NCBI RefSeq assembly: GCF_001667925.1
Contig: NZ_LZJR01000025.1
Span: 1 to 42,179, forward strand
Direction: 5' to 3'
Length of the DNA stretch: 42,179 nucleotides
Origin: Mycobacterium sp. E2479
GTDB taxonomy: Bacteria; Actinomycetota; Actinomycetes; Mycobacteriales; Mycobacteriaceae
Shown: piece after piece, positions 24,469-32,227 of the stretch
Position numbering within the stretch: the first letter of the stretch is position 1
Layout of the letters: each line of letters starts with the position of its first letter
Notes under the pieces: generated by a model
Database searches by the model: none
Told to the model about the DNA's origin: nothing
What the model saw: the letters and a program-made list of their open reading frames with translations, nothing else
Position numbers and translations under genes: made by a program

Positions 24469-24487
24469 AGACGAGACGGTCCGTCTT
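24469..24487. promoter_or_regulatory. Candidate TetR operator, copy 2 (fadD promoter)
   Basis: These 19 bases, AGACGAGACGGTCCGTCTT, are identical to those at 11180-11198 in the tetR/fadE divergent promoter. The site lies 36 bases upstream of the fadD ATG, where a repressor would block transcription. Identity does not extend to the flanks, which argues for selection on the site rather than a recent duplication. Confidence 0.75.
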
Positions 24488-24837
24488 ATGCTACCGGGCG
24501 GCCGAGCTCCGACCTCGTGCCCGCCGACGAAACCGCGACCGCCCGGGCCGCGGCCGTACGCCGTGCACCCCTCGTGTTGTGGAAACTTCCCTCCTGTGTC
24601 ACCCAGGATTCCCGATCGAGGACCGCGCGTATAGCCATCCTGTTCGCATTCAACCGCCATCATTGCCCCATGCTTTTTGAGTTGCACAGGTCGCTGATCC
24701 TGCTTCGGAACCGGGCGCGTGGATATCGGCGCGCGGTCTCACGGTCACGGTCGATCCGCATCCCCGGTCGCCGGCGTCGCGGCGGTCAGCCGGCCAAGTC
24801 GAAGGATAGCGATTAAAGCTGTTGTCGTTCAGTGTGA

Positions 24838-24854
24838 TTGGCCATCATGGCCAA
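24838..24854. terminator. Possible terminator or operator palindrome after the SDR gene
   Basis: TTGGCCAT-C-ATGGCCAA is a perfect 8-bp-arm palindrome 14 bases beyond the SDR stop. Mycobacterial terminators often lack a U-run, and none follows here. The one-base centre does not suit an RNA hairpin loop well, so an operator or chance palindrome remains possible. Confidence 0.35.
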
Positions 24855-24867
24855 GGCCGTGGGCTGC

Positions 24868-25638
24868 CTATCCCCCCACCATCATCAGGCCGCCGTCCAC
24901 CGCCAGTAGTTGACCGGTGATGAACCCTGACCCGGGTCCGGCCAGGAACGCCAGCATCGGACCGAGGTCGCGGGCGGGATCGCCCAAGGTGCCGCCGAGC
25001 GGGATCATCATTTGCATCTGCTGGTCGATCAGGGCCGCGGCGTCAGGTCCGAGGAAATCGCGCAGCCGGTCGGCACCCGGCGTCTGCACCGCGGGCGCAA
25101 GGGCGTTGACGGTGATGTTGTCGGAAGCCCAGGCCTTGGCGGCCGACCGCGTCCACGCCTGCACCGCTCCCTTGGTCGCGGCGTAGACGGCCGAGATCGG
25201 GCTGCCCATCACGGCTTCCGATGACCCGAAGTTGATGATGCGACCGCCCTTGGGTCGTTGGTCCTTCATCACCGCATAGGCAGCCTGGTTGGTGAGGATT
25301 GTCGCCTTGACGTTGGTGTCCAACAGGAACGAGATCTCGTCGGCGCCGATGTAGCCGGGAATCCCCGCTTGCCACAACCCCGCGGCGTTCACCAGCACAT
25401 CGAGTCCACCGAGGCGTCGCGCTGCCTCACCAACCATCGCCGAGACGGCCTCGGCCTCGCGCACGTCGCACTGCAACCACTCGGCGGCGAGGCCGTCCGG
25501 TGGTGGTGTCTTGTGATGAGTCGCCGCGACCTTGGCTCCCGCCGCCGCGAGGACTCCGACGGCGGCAGCGCCGATGCCGGTGGCGCCGCCGGTGACCAGG
25601 ATCCGCCTGTTAAGAAGGGGAGACGTCGAATCTGACAT
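24868..25638 (-). CDS. Short-chain dehydrogenase/reductase (SDR)
   Basis: A 256-residue classical SDR oxidoreductase using NAD(P). The cofactor motif TGGATGIG (residues 16-23), the NAAG segment (LVNAAGLW), the catalytic serine (INFGSSEAV), YAATK and the late SGFITGQLLAVDGGLMMVGG are all present. Length is normal. It would reduce or oxidise an alcohol/ketone; the substrate is not predictable. It lies 57 bases downstream of the alpha/beta hydrolase gene on the same strand, so the two may be cotranscribed from the promoter with the 29-bp palindrome. Confidence 0.93.
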   Translation of the reverse strand: MSDSTSPLLNRRILVTGGATGIGAAAVGVLAAAGAKVAATHHKTPPPDGLAAEWLQCDVREAEAVSAMVGEAARRLGGLDVLVNAAGLWQAGIPGYIGADEISFLLDTNVKATILTNQAAYAVMKDQRPKGGRIINFGSSEAVMGSPISAVYAATKGAVQAWTRSAAKAWASDNITVNALAPAVQTPGADRLRDFLGPDAAALIDQQMQMMIPLGGTLGDPARDLGPMLAFLAGPGSGFITGQLLAVDGGLMMVGG

Positions 25639-25695
25639 GGCCAGAACGCTACCGCGATCGGTGGGAACCGCCGCGGTAGCGTTGCGGGCGCTCGG

Positions 25696-26526
25696 TCAGG
25701 TGCGCACCGCGACAGTCGAGAGCAGATCGGCGAGGCGGTCGGGCTGATCGACCATGGAAAAGGTCCTGGCCCCTGAGATGACTTCAAGGCGGGCGTTGGG
25801 GATGGCCGCGGCCAGCCGCGGCCCGTCTTCCTGCTCGAAGAACAGGTCGTCGGCCGACCAGGCAATAAGCGCCGGCTTGTCGAAGTCGTGCAGCCGGGCC
25901 GCTACCGTCGTCGTCACCTCGGTGCGCATCGAAAGCGTGAACTGCCGCAGGTCCTCGGCGACCGCCGGAAGCGACAACGCCGGCCGCACCCAGAGTTTGG
26001 TGAGGTCATCGATGTTGCTATGTGCCAGGCCGTTGAACGCCCGTGCCCGCACGACCGGCGCGCGTACCGCCTGAATCGCGCTGCGGAACAACGTCTTCGA
26101 CTTGGCGGCCAGGAGCAGCGGCCGCAGGATCGGCGGCGGGAAATGTTCGAACGCATCGCAACTCGTGAGCACGAGCGCACCCAGCCGCTCGCGATGGTGC
26201 ACAGCCACCAGCTGGGTGACAACCCCGCCGGTGTCGTTGCCGACCAGCACCACGTCCTGCAGGTCGAGAGCGGCGAGCACCTCGGCGACCATGCCGGCCA
26301 CACCGGTGATGGTCTTGTCGGCGCCGCGGCGCAGCGGCTCCGGATGCGCGCCCAAGGGCCAGGTCGGGGCGATGCAGCGCAAACCGCGAGCGGCCAGGCG
26401 TTCGCTGACCTGGCGCCACAACTGCCCGCCCATCATGTATCCGTGCACGAAGACCACCGGCCTGCCATCCACGGGTCCGGTTGCTTCGTAATGGATGGTT
26501 CCAGCACTAATGTCGATCGTCGACAT
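25696..26526 (-). CDS. Alpha/beta-hydrolase with Asp nucleophile and atypical catalytic His position
   Basis: A 276-residue alpha/beta-hydrolase. The oxyanion segment is VFVHGYMMGG, and the nucleophile elbow reads VGNDTGG with D98 in place of serine, as in haloalkane dehalogenases and epoxide hydrolases. The acid region is WSADDLFFEQ. Where the catalytic histidine is expected the sequence is GARTFSMVDQPDRLADLL, with threonine and no nearby histidine. Hydrolysis could thus stop at the ester intermediate, or the protein belongs to a divergent subgroup. An AGGAG ribosome site supports the ATG. It is divergent from a TetR gene over a long palindrome, so it is probably repressed by it. Confidence 0.85.
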   Translation of the reverse strand: MSTIDISAGTIHYEATGPVDGRPVVFVHGYMMGGQLWRQVSERLAARGLRCIAPTWPLGAHPEPLRRGADKTITGVAGMVAEVLAALDLQDVVLVGNDTGGVVTQLVAVHHRERLGALVLTSCDAFEHFPPPILRPLLLAAKSKTLFRSAIQAVRAPVVRARAFNGLAHSNIDDLTKLWVRPALSLPAVAEDLRQFTLSMRTEVTTTVAARLHDFDKPALIAWSADDLFFEQEDGPRLAAAIPNARLEVISGARTFSMVDQPDRLADLLSTVAVRT

Positions 26527-26550
26527 AACAAACTCCTAATTCAGCGGTAC

Positions 26551-26579
26551 ACTTACAAACAGGCTGCCTGTTCGTAAGT
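26551..26579. promoter_or_regulatory. Operator-like 29-bp palindrome between hydrolase and TetR genes
   Basis: Two 14-base arms around a central T match with a single mismatch; the inner part is AACAGGC-T-GCCTGTT and the outer part CTTAC/GTAAG. A further half-site, AACAGGTT, follows at 26584-26591, just before the TetR start. The position in a 67-base divergent gap, 14 bases from the TetR start, is typical of an autoregulatory TetR operator. Confidence 0.8.
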
Positions 26580-26593
26580 TACCAACAGGTTGT

Positions 26594-27202
26594 ATGGAAA
26601 TCAAGAGACGGACCCAGGAAGAGCGCTCCGCGGCGACCCGCGACGCGCTGATCGCCGCTGCCCGCCGGCTGTGGGGGCAGCGTGGTTACGCCGAGGTGGG
26701 GACGCCGGAGATCGCCGCCGCCGCCGGGGTGACCCGAGGTGCGATGTACCACCAATTCGCCGACAAGGCAGCGCTATTCCGCGAGGTCGTCGAGGTTGTC
26801 GAGCAGGACGTGATGGCGCGGATGGCCGTTGTGGTGGCCGAGTCCGGAGCCACCACGCCGGCGGAGGCGGTCCGGGCCGCGGTCGACGCATGGCTCGACG
26901 TCTCCGGCGATCCCGAAGTACGCCAGTTGATCCTGCTGGATGCGCCCAGCGTGCTCGGCTGGGCCGAATTCCGCGATGTCGCCCAGCGTTACAGCCTGGG
27001 CATGACCGAGCAGATGCTCACCGAGGCGATCCGGGCCGGCCAACTGGCCGAGCAGCCGGTCCGTCCGTTGGCGCACGTGCTGATCGGCGCGCTCGACGAG
27101 GCGGCCATGGTCATCGCGACCGCTGACGACCCGAAACGGACCCGCCGGGAAACCGGACAGGTGCTACACCGGCTCATCGGCGCAATGTTCGACGCGCGGT
27201 AA
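26594..27202 (+). CDS. TetR-family transcriptional regulator (local repressor)
   Basis: A 202-residue TetR protein with helix-turn-helix TPEIAAAAGVTRGAMYHQFADKAALF and a C-terminal effector domain ending HRLIGAMFDAR. The ATG at 26594 has only a weak CAGG site upstream. It is divergent from the alpha/beta-hydrolase and SDR genes with a 67-base gap almost filled by a palindrome and extra half-site, so it very probably controls itself and that pair. A strong hairpin directly after its stop is a likely terminator. The inducer is unknown, possibly the substrate of the hydrolase. Confidence 0.92.
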   Translation: MEIKRRTQEERSAATRDALIAAARRLWGQRGYAEVGTPEIAAAAGVTRGAMYHQFADKAALFREVVEVVEQDVMARMAVVVAESGATTPAEAVRAAVDAWLDVSGDPEVRQLILLDAPSVLGWAEFRDVAQRYSLGMTEQMLTEAIRAGQLAEQPVRPLAHVLIGALDEAAMVIATADDPKRTRRETGQVLHRLIGAMFDAR

Positions 27203-27230
27203 GGTTCGGCGGCGGCCGCCGACCGAAACC
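27203..27230 (+). terminator. Likely GC-rich hairpin terminator after the TetR gene
   Basis: Immediately after the TAA stop, GGTTCGGCGGCGG faces CCGCCGACCGAAACC; the arms pair with small bulges around a GGCC centre. There is no U-run, which is common for mycobacterial terminators. It separates the TetR gene from the convergent esterase gene. Confidence 0.55.
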
Positions 27231-27337
27231 CTCGGGCCGCGTGGGCGCGGCGTGCATCAATGGAGCGCGGGTCCGGAAACGGAACGACGTGGTGACCGGG
27301 CGCGCCGGCATGGTCTCGATCTCGGAGATGGCTTGGG

Positions 27338-28285
27338 CTACCGATGTTTCTGGCTGAAGAATCGCCAGATGGTGTCCGTTGCATCGAGCGCCGTCGACGG
27401 CGCCGGAATTCCGGCGACCTTTTCAGCCAGGGGACTCGGCTCGCCGCCGGGCCATTGATGGCCGGCCCCGGCCACCGAAATCAGCTCCACCGTACGCCCG
27501 TCGGCACAGTCCGCCGTCTGCGTTGTCACGGCGCCCGAGGTGGTTGAGTTCGGCGCTCGGCATCCGTCGATGGCGCGCCAGGTGGCGTTGACGGATTCTG
27601 CCGATGGCCCGTCGACGCGCGGAGATCCGTTGGCCGCGACGGCTTTTCCAGCGCCGCCGTCATACGGGACTCTGTCGTCGGCGGTGCCGTGGATCTGTAG
27701 AACCGATGCCGGCCGTGCCCCAGAGCAGTCCGTCAGCAGGGTGCCGGCCACCGGGGCGATCGCCGCGAAAGTATCAGACTGACAGCCCATTCGAAGTGCC
27801 ATCATGGCGCCGTTCGACATACCGGTGACATAGATACGCGCGCGATCGACCGGGATTTCCTGTCCGATGGCGCCGACCATGGCGTTGATGAAGCCGACGT
27901 CGTCGGTGTTGAGGTGTCCGGGTTCGCCACAACAGGTTCCGGCGTTCCATGCCCGGTTGAGGCCGTCGGGGTAGGCGACCAGGAAATGCCCGTTATCGGC
28001 CTCGGCGTCCCAGTGGTAGTAGCGCTCGGCCTGCGCGCCGTTACCAAAGCCACCGTGCAGCATGACCACCACCGGCACGGCGTCGGCCAACCCCGGGGGT
28101 CGGTACAGGTGGAAGGCCCGGCTGATGCCGCCCGACTGGATTCTGTGTGTAGATTGCCCGACCGGGATCGATTGCGAGTCAGGCGTGCCGAGTGCGTGGC
28201 CGCCGCAGCCAAGGCTTACGCCCAGCACGGCAGCCAGGACGGCGATGAGGCTGACGCTGACGGCCCGGCCATGAAGCGATCGCAT
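27338..28285 (-). CDS. Secreted PHB-depolymerase-like esterase (LpqC/LpqP-like)
   Basis: A 315-residue exported esterase. An N-terminal hydrophobic signal (VSVSLIAVLAAVLGVSLGC) ends at C27; the SLGC box deviates from the standard lipobox, so lipid attachment is possible but not certain. The alpha/beta-hydrolase domain has VVMLHGGFGNG, the nucleophile GMSNG (VTGMSNGAMMAL), the acid in HGTADDRVPY and the histidine in AGAGHQWPGG. This pattern matches polyhydroxybutyrate depolymerase/feruloyl esterase-like proteins such as mycobacterial LpqC and LpqP. Cysteine pairs (TCCG, DCSG, DGC/ADC) fit disulfides outside the cytoplasm. It is divergent from a MarR gene over a perfect palindrome, so MarR control is likely. 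The natural substrate is unknown. Confidence 0.87.
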   Translation of the reverse strand: MRSLHGRAVSVSLIAVLAAVLGVSLGCGGHALGTPDSQSIPVGQSTHRIQSGGISRAFHLYRPPGLADAVPVVVMLHGGFGNGAQAERYYHWDAEADNGHFLVAYPDGLNRAWNAGTCCGEPGHLNTDDVGFINAMVGAIGQEIPVDRARIYVTGMSNGAMMALRMGCQSDTFAAIAPVAGTLLTDCSGARPASVLQIHGTADDRVPYDGGAGKAVAANGSPRVDGPSAESVNATWRAIDGCRAPNSTTSGAVTTQTADCADGRTVELISVAGAGHQWPGGEPSPLAEKVAGIPAPSTALDATDTIWRFFSQKHR

Positions 28286-28313
28286 GCCGTCATCGTGGCA
28301 GCCGATGTTGCAT

Positions 28314-28332
28314 TTGACAAGTAACTTGTCAA
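28314..28332. promoter_or_regulatory. Perfect 19-bp palindrome: candidate MarR operator
   Basis: TTGACAAGTAACTTGTCAA has two perfect 9-base arms around a central A. It lies in the 74-base divergent gap between the secreted esterase and the MarR gene, 29 bases upstream of each start. MarR proteins typically bind such AT-containing palindromes and repress both genes. It also contains a TTGACA -35-like element, so binding would overlap a promoter. Confidence 0.82.
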
Positions 28333-28359
28333 TCTCCGTCGGGATGGCACACTCGTTTC

Positions 28360-28818
28360 ATGCGACGCCCTCTGCAGCCCGATTGGCAGCCCACCGTGCC
28401 CGCACTGGTGAATCTGCTGGCCGCGTCGGGGGGGCCGCGATTGCGGGCGGCGTTTGCCGCGACGGGACTTGACGGGATCCGCCCGGCGCAAGCGGGCGCG
28501 CTCGTGCCGCTGGCTGCCGGCGGGCTGCACGCATCGGAGCTCGCCGATCGACTCCAAGTGACCCGGCAGGCGGTCGCCCAGGCGATCGCCGGGCTGGAGC
28601 GGCATGGCTACGTCACCCGAGTGCCCAATCCCTTAGACGCGCGAGCCCGAATCATCGAGCTGACACCGAGGGGCCGACAGGCCCTGCGTGTAATGCGTTC
28701 GAACGCGGTCGCTTTGGAGCGGCGATGGGAACGGGTCCTGGGTCGGCAGCGAATGGGTGAACTGCGCGAGACCTTACAGATGTTGCTCGCCGATCCCGGC
28801 GAGGCGGCTGGGGAGTGA
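28360..28818 (+). CDS. MarR-family transcriptional regulator
   Basis: A 152-residue winged-helix regulator. The recognition region is LHASELADRLQVTRQAVAQAIAGLERHGYVTRVPNPLDARARIIELTPRG, typical of MarR with the DxR wing (LDARAR). It is divergent from the secreted esterase gene; a perfect palindrome in between is the likely operator. The ATG at 28360 fits the family N-terminus; the ribosome site is weak. A DUF4242 gene follows 76 bases later with its own ribosome site and may be cotranscribed. The ligand is unknown. Confidence 0.9.
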   Translation: MRRPLQPDWQPTVPALVNLLAASGGPRLRAAFAATGLDGIRPAQAGALVPLAAGGLHASELADRLQVTRQAVAQAIAGLERHGYVTRVPNPLDARARIIELTPRGRQALRVMRSNAVALERRWERVLGRQRMGELRETLQMLLADPGEAAGE

Positions 28819-28894
28819 CACCCGCGGGAATTTCTATGTCGCGATTGACGCTGAGACCTTAGGCTCGACCCAACACAGTGAACAGGAGTCCGCC

Positions 28895-29164
28895 GTGCCC
28901 ATCTTCATGGTCGAGCGCAACTTCGCCGAGGAACTGGAACCGGACCTCGAAGTTGCCGACGGTATCAACCGGATCAACGACGAAGCGGGCGTTCGCTGGA
29001 TGTACTCGTTCCTGTCGGCGGACAAACGAAAGACCTACTGCCTGTATGAGGCGCCGTCACCGGAGGCCATCAGATTGGCGGCCGCACGCGCAGGCCTACC
29101 TGCCGACTCCGTCGTCGAAGTAAAAGAGCGGTTGACGCCGGACGGGGCCCTGTCCGAAATCTGA
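28895..29164 (+). CDS. DUF4242 small protein (SCO4226-like nickel-binding fold)
   Basis: An 89-residue protein with the DUF4242 pattern: PIFMVERNF at the start, INDEAGVRWMYSFLSADKRKTYCLYEAPSPEAIRLAAARAGLPADSVVEV in the middle. This ferredoxin-like fold includes the Streptomyces nickel-binding protein SCO4226; the conserved WxxSFxSxDxxKxxCxYEAP core is visible. The start is GTG 28895, with AGGAG seven to eight bases upstream. It ends seven bases before the convergent LuxR gene. Its physiological function is not established; metal binding by this copy is inference. Confidence 0.87.
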   Translation: MPIFMVERNFAEELEPDLEVADGINRINDEAGVRWMYSFLSADKRKTYCLYEAPSPEAIRLAAARAGLPADSVVEVKERLTPDGALSEI

Positions 29165-29171
29165 GGACACG

Positions 29172-32072
29172 CTACCCGAGAAGCTCGTGATCTGAGGCGT
29201 ACATCGCCGCCTGCGTGCGGTTCGCCGCCCCCGTCTTGATCAGGATGTTGCGTACATGGTTTGCGGCGGTGTTGGTGCTGATGAAAAGGCGTTCGCCGAT
29301 CGCCCGGTTGCTCAACCCCTCAGCTAGTAGCCGCAGCACCTCAACCTCCCGCTCGGTGAGGCCGTCCGGACCAGTTGTCCGCAGCGAATCCACCAGCTCG
29401 ACGACCCGGGTCTGGCCGATTGCACCGGCGATTGCGCGCGTCTCGTCGGCCAGGCGGCGGGCGTCCTCGGTGCGACCGCACGCCGCCTCGAACATCGTCT
29501 GCCGGGCAAGGGTCTCGGCGATATGCACCACCGATCCCATCCGGCGATCCATCTCGATCGCGGCGGCGAAGTGCCGCTCGGCCGCGGCGACGTCCCCGCA
29601 GAGCGCCGCCATCCGGGCCAGATATCGGTCGGCGCTGCCGAACAGCGCGACGAACTGGCCCGCCACCAAATTCTTTCCGGCATAACGCGCGACGAATGGG
29701 CGCAGCGCGTGGACCGCTTCACGGTGCGACAGCTCCAAGGCCGCCTCGACCATGAACACCAGTTCCATCGGCCACTGCGCGTCCTCGAGGCGGTCGCCGA
29801 GGTTGCGGTTGAGCAGTTGGTTGAGCGCACGGGTCATCCCCCGTTCGCAGTTGAGCTCGGTATATAAGGCAAGCAGGCCGGGCACCCAGCGGCCGGTGAA
29901 CGTCTCACTGCCGTCAATGAACCTGCCGAACTTCTTCAGGTCGCCGGTCTCACGGCGAATCATGAACATCTGCACCCCGTTCGAGCCTTCGGTGTCGTCG
30001 GCGCCGAATAAATCGCCTGTGTGCAAAGCGATGTCGGCCCAGCGTTCGGCGCCGGTGAAGTCGCCGCGCAGGTAGGCCAGCGCCTGCTCCATGCAGGCGC
30101 CGACAAACCCGAAAGCCGGTTGCCCGCACGCCTGGGCCGCGCGCCGCATGTCGGCCGTCGCAGCGGCAAGGCCATCGGGGCGGCCGGCCAGGTAGCTGAC
30201 CAGGGCGTGGAAATGTGACGCCGCGCCCAATGACTCGTAATCGCGACGCGACAACGCCATCTTGGAGACCTCGGCCGAGCGCCGCTCCTGGATTTCGCTC
30301 ATCTCGGGCGTGAGGCCTTGCCACAGGCTAGTTTTCAGCGTATGCAGGAGCACTGCGCCGTCGTTGACGGCCCGTGCCCGCGCGATCGCGTCGGCGCCGA
30401 CCTCGCGGGCTCGCGCCGCTTCGCCGGCGAAGGCCAGCGCTCGCCCGAAGCTGGCGAGCGCCTGCACGTAGCGCGGGTCGTCGGCTTGCAGTCCGCAGGA
30501 TTCCAGCGCCGCCGCGAGCAAGTCGGCCGCCTTCGAATTCGCCTGCGCTGGCCGCCAATTAGCTTCCTCGTAGCCTACGGCGGCCTCCAGCCGCATCAGT
30601 GGATCGTCCATCGCGCCGATGCGTTCGTAGATGACCCGTGCCCGCGCGAACGAGCCGCCGCGCACGTGGTTGGCGGCGGCGTCAAGGTGCAAGCGGGCGC
30701 GTTCGGTGAGATTGAGCTCCGGCAGCGACGCTGCCCGCTCGAACCACTTCGCCGCGTCCTCGTAGGCCAAACTCTGCTCGGCCATCCGGGCCGCCCGGCG
30801 CGCGTACCGCAGCGCCTGCTCGTGATAGCCCAGCACGTGCGCGGTCAGGAAGTGATGGGCCAGGCGCGGAACGAGCGACGGGTCGGCGCGGCCCTCGAGC
30901 GCCTCGGCGGCGCGCGCGTGCATGACCCGCAGCCGCGAGGCCGCCATCCCGCCGAGAACCGACTCACGGGTCAGCGCGTGGACGAACGCGAATTCACCGT
31001 CGGAGTCGTGAACCGCGCGGACCAGCCCGACGGCCTCGGCTGAATCGATCGCCGCCAGTGTCGCGCCGACCTCCGTGTCACACGTCGAGATGAGCGCCGG
31101 GAGGTCGAACGTCTGGCCCAGCACGGCCGCCTGCTCGATGACCGCGCGCACGCCGGTACCCAGTCCGGCAAGGCGGCGGGCGATCGCGTCGCCGATCGAG
31201 GCGGGGACCGTCTGCTGCGTGCTCAATGTGGCCAGGCCGCCGCGGATTTCAAGGTCGTTGACCAGTTCGGTCAAGAAGAACGGATTGCCGCCGGTTCTCT
31301 CCCGCAGCATCGCGGCGGCCGTGCGTGCCGACGCCGGGGCCAGCTGCTGGGTCCGCGCCACGAACTCGGCGATCGCCTCGGTGTCGAGGCCCGCAAGGTC
31401 CAGGCGCCGCACCCCGTCGAACCGGTGCAGCTCGGCCAGCCGGGCCGCGAGATCATCGGACCGGTCGGGCTCGGTCGTGCGGAACGTGACCACCACCAGG
31501 ACCCGCACATCGGAGCAGCCGATCAGCACGTGCTCGAGCAGCGCGAGCGTAGGCAGCTGCGCCCAGTGCAGGTCGTCGAGTATCAACGCGACCGGGCGAT
31601 CGACCGCCAGCCGGCGCAGAAAGCCGGTGAACGCGTCGAACAGAGCCTGCCGTTGCACCCCGACATCGGGCGCCGGGCCGACGTCGGGCAAGTGCCGCCC
31701 CACCAGCGCTGACAGCCGCCGCAGCTGCGGCCCTACGTCGTCCAGTAGCTCGGCCATCGAACCCGGCGGACCAGCGATCAGCAGCCGATCGAGCGCCTCG
31801 GCGAAGGGCGCGTAGGGCAGATCCTCATCCGCGGTCGAACCTCCCACCAGCACCGCGACGCCGTGGTCGAACAGCGACCCGGCCACCTCCGCGGCCAGGC
31901 GCGTCTTGCCGGCCCCGGGTTCACCGCCGATGAAGACCGCCTGGCGGTTGCCCCGCTCCACCCGTTCCCAGGCCTGCTCGAACACCGCGAGTTCCGCGGC
32001 GCGACCCACGAGTGGGCCACGGCGGCGAGCGATCAGTTCGGCCGGGAGCGGCGGCGGCACCCACAGCGCCAT
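29172..32072 (-). CDS. Large ATP-binding LuxR-family (LAL) transcriptional regulator
   Basis: A 966-residue regulator. The N-terminal AAA/NTPase domain has Walker [10 protein letters not shown] (49-57) and a Walker B-like ALILDDLHW (near 165). A long TPR-like helical region spans about 400-880. The C-terminal LuxR helix-turn-helix is [26 protein letters not shown] followed by [25 protein letters not shown]. Such proteins are ATP-dependent activators responding to small molecules. It is divergent from a FAD-linked oxidoreductase gene across a perfect inverted repeat at 32105-32126, so it probably regulates that enzyme. The ATG at 32072 gives a normal N-terminus. The inducer is unknown. Confidence 0.92.
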   Translation of the reverse strand: MALWVPPPLPAELIARRRGPLVGRAAELAVFEQAWERVERGNRQAVFIGGEPGAGKTRLAAEVAGSLFDHGVAVLVGGSTADEDLPYAPFAEALDRLLIAGPPGSMAELLDDVGPQLRRLSALVGRHLPDVGPAPDVGVQRQALFDAFTGFLRRLAVDRPVALILDDLHWAQLPTLALLEHVLIGCSDVRVLVVVTFRTTEPDRSDDLAARLAELHRFDGVRRLDLAGLDTEAIAEFVARTQQLAPASARTAAAMLRERTGGNPFFLTELVNDLEIRGGLATLSTQQTVPASIGDAIARRLAGLGTGVRAVIEQAAVLGQTFDLPALISTCDTEVGATLAAIDSAEAVGLVRAVHDSDGEFAFVHALTRESVLGGMAASRLRVMHARAAEALEGRADPSLVPRLAHHFLTAHVLGYHEQALRYARRAARMAEQSLAYEDAAKWFERAASLPELNLTERARLHLDAAANHVRGGSFARARVIYERIGAMDDPLMRLEAAVGYEEANWRPAQANSKAADLLAAALESCGLQADDPRYVQALASFGRALAFAGEAARAREVGADAIARARAVNDGAVLLHTLKTSLWQGLTPEMSEIQERRSAEVSKMALSRRDYESLGAASHFHALVSYLAGRPDGLAAATADMRRAAQACGQPAFGFVGACMEQALAYLRGDFTGAERWADIALHTGDLFGADDTEGSNGVQMFMIRRETGDLKKFGRFIDGSETFTGRWVPGLLALYTELNCERGMTRALNQLLNRNLGDRLEDAQWPMELVFMVEAALELSHREAVHALRPFVARYAGKNLVAGQFVALFGSADRYLARMAALCGDVAAAERHFAAAIEMDRRMGSVVHIAETLARQTMFEAACGRTEDARRLADETRAIAGAIGQTRVVELVDSLRTTGPDGLTEREVEVLRLLAEGLSNRAIGERLFISTNTAANHVRNILIKTGAANRTQAAMYASDHELLG

Positions 32073-32104
32073 GCAAACAACGTAACCGCAGCGATCGGGT
32101 GGGT

Positions 32105-32126
32105 CGATAGTCAGATGTGACTATCG
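32105..32126. promoter_or_regulatory. Perfect inverted repeat between LuxR regulator and FAD oxidoreductase genes
   Basis: CGATAGTCA-GATG-TGACTATCG has perfect 9-base arms and a 4-base spacer. It lies 32 bases upstream of the LuxR start and about 100 bases upstream of the oxidoreductase start. The location suits an activator site serving both directions. Binding by the LAL regulator is inference. Confidence 0.75.
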
Positions 32127-32227
32127 TGGAAAGCCTCGGAAATGCTCGGTTGTGGTCATGACGCGGGCTCACCGGCCTCGTAGCGTCGCGGCATCGACAC
32201 TTGCGAGCAAACAAGGAGGTGTGGGCG

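Larger units (their letters stand above)
24434..24867. promoter_or_regulatory. 434-bp intergenic region between the SDR gene end and the fadD start
   Basis: I see no convincing gene here; frames on either strand lack domain content and normal codon bias. It holds the fadD promoter side with the 19-bp operator copy (24469-24487) and, near the other end, a perfect palindrome (24838-24854) just past the SDR stop. The middle is locally lower in GC than the flanks (about 24590-24720), which suits a promoter or horizontally acquired spacer. Confidence 0.5.

Noticed and set aside
24283..24816. Plus-strand 177-codon frame across the fadD start and following intergenic region
   Set aside because: Arginine-rich, no domain, starts inside fadD antisense and crosses the operator; no ribosome site.
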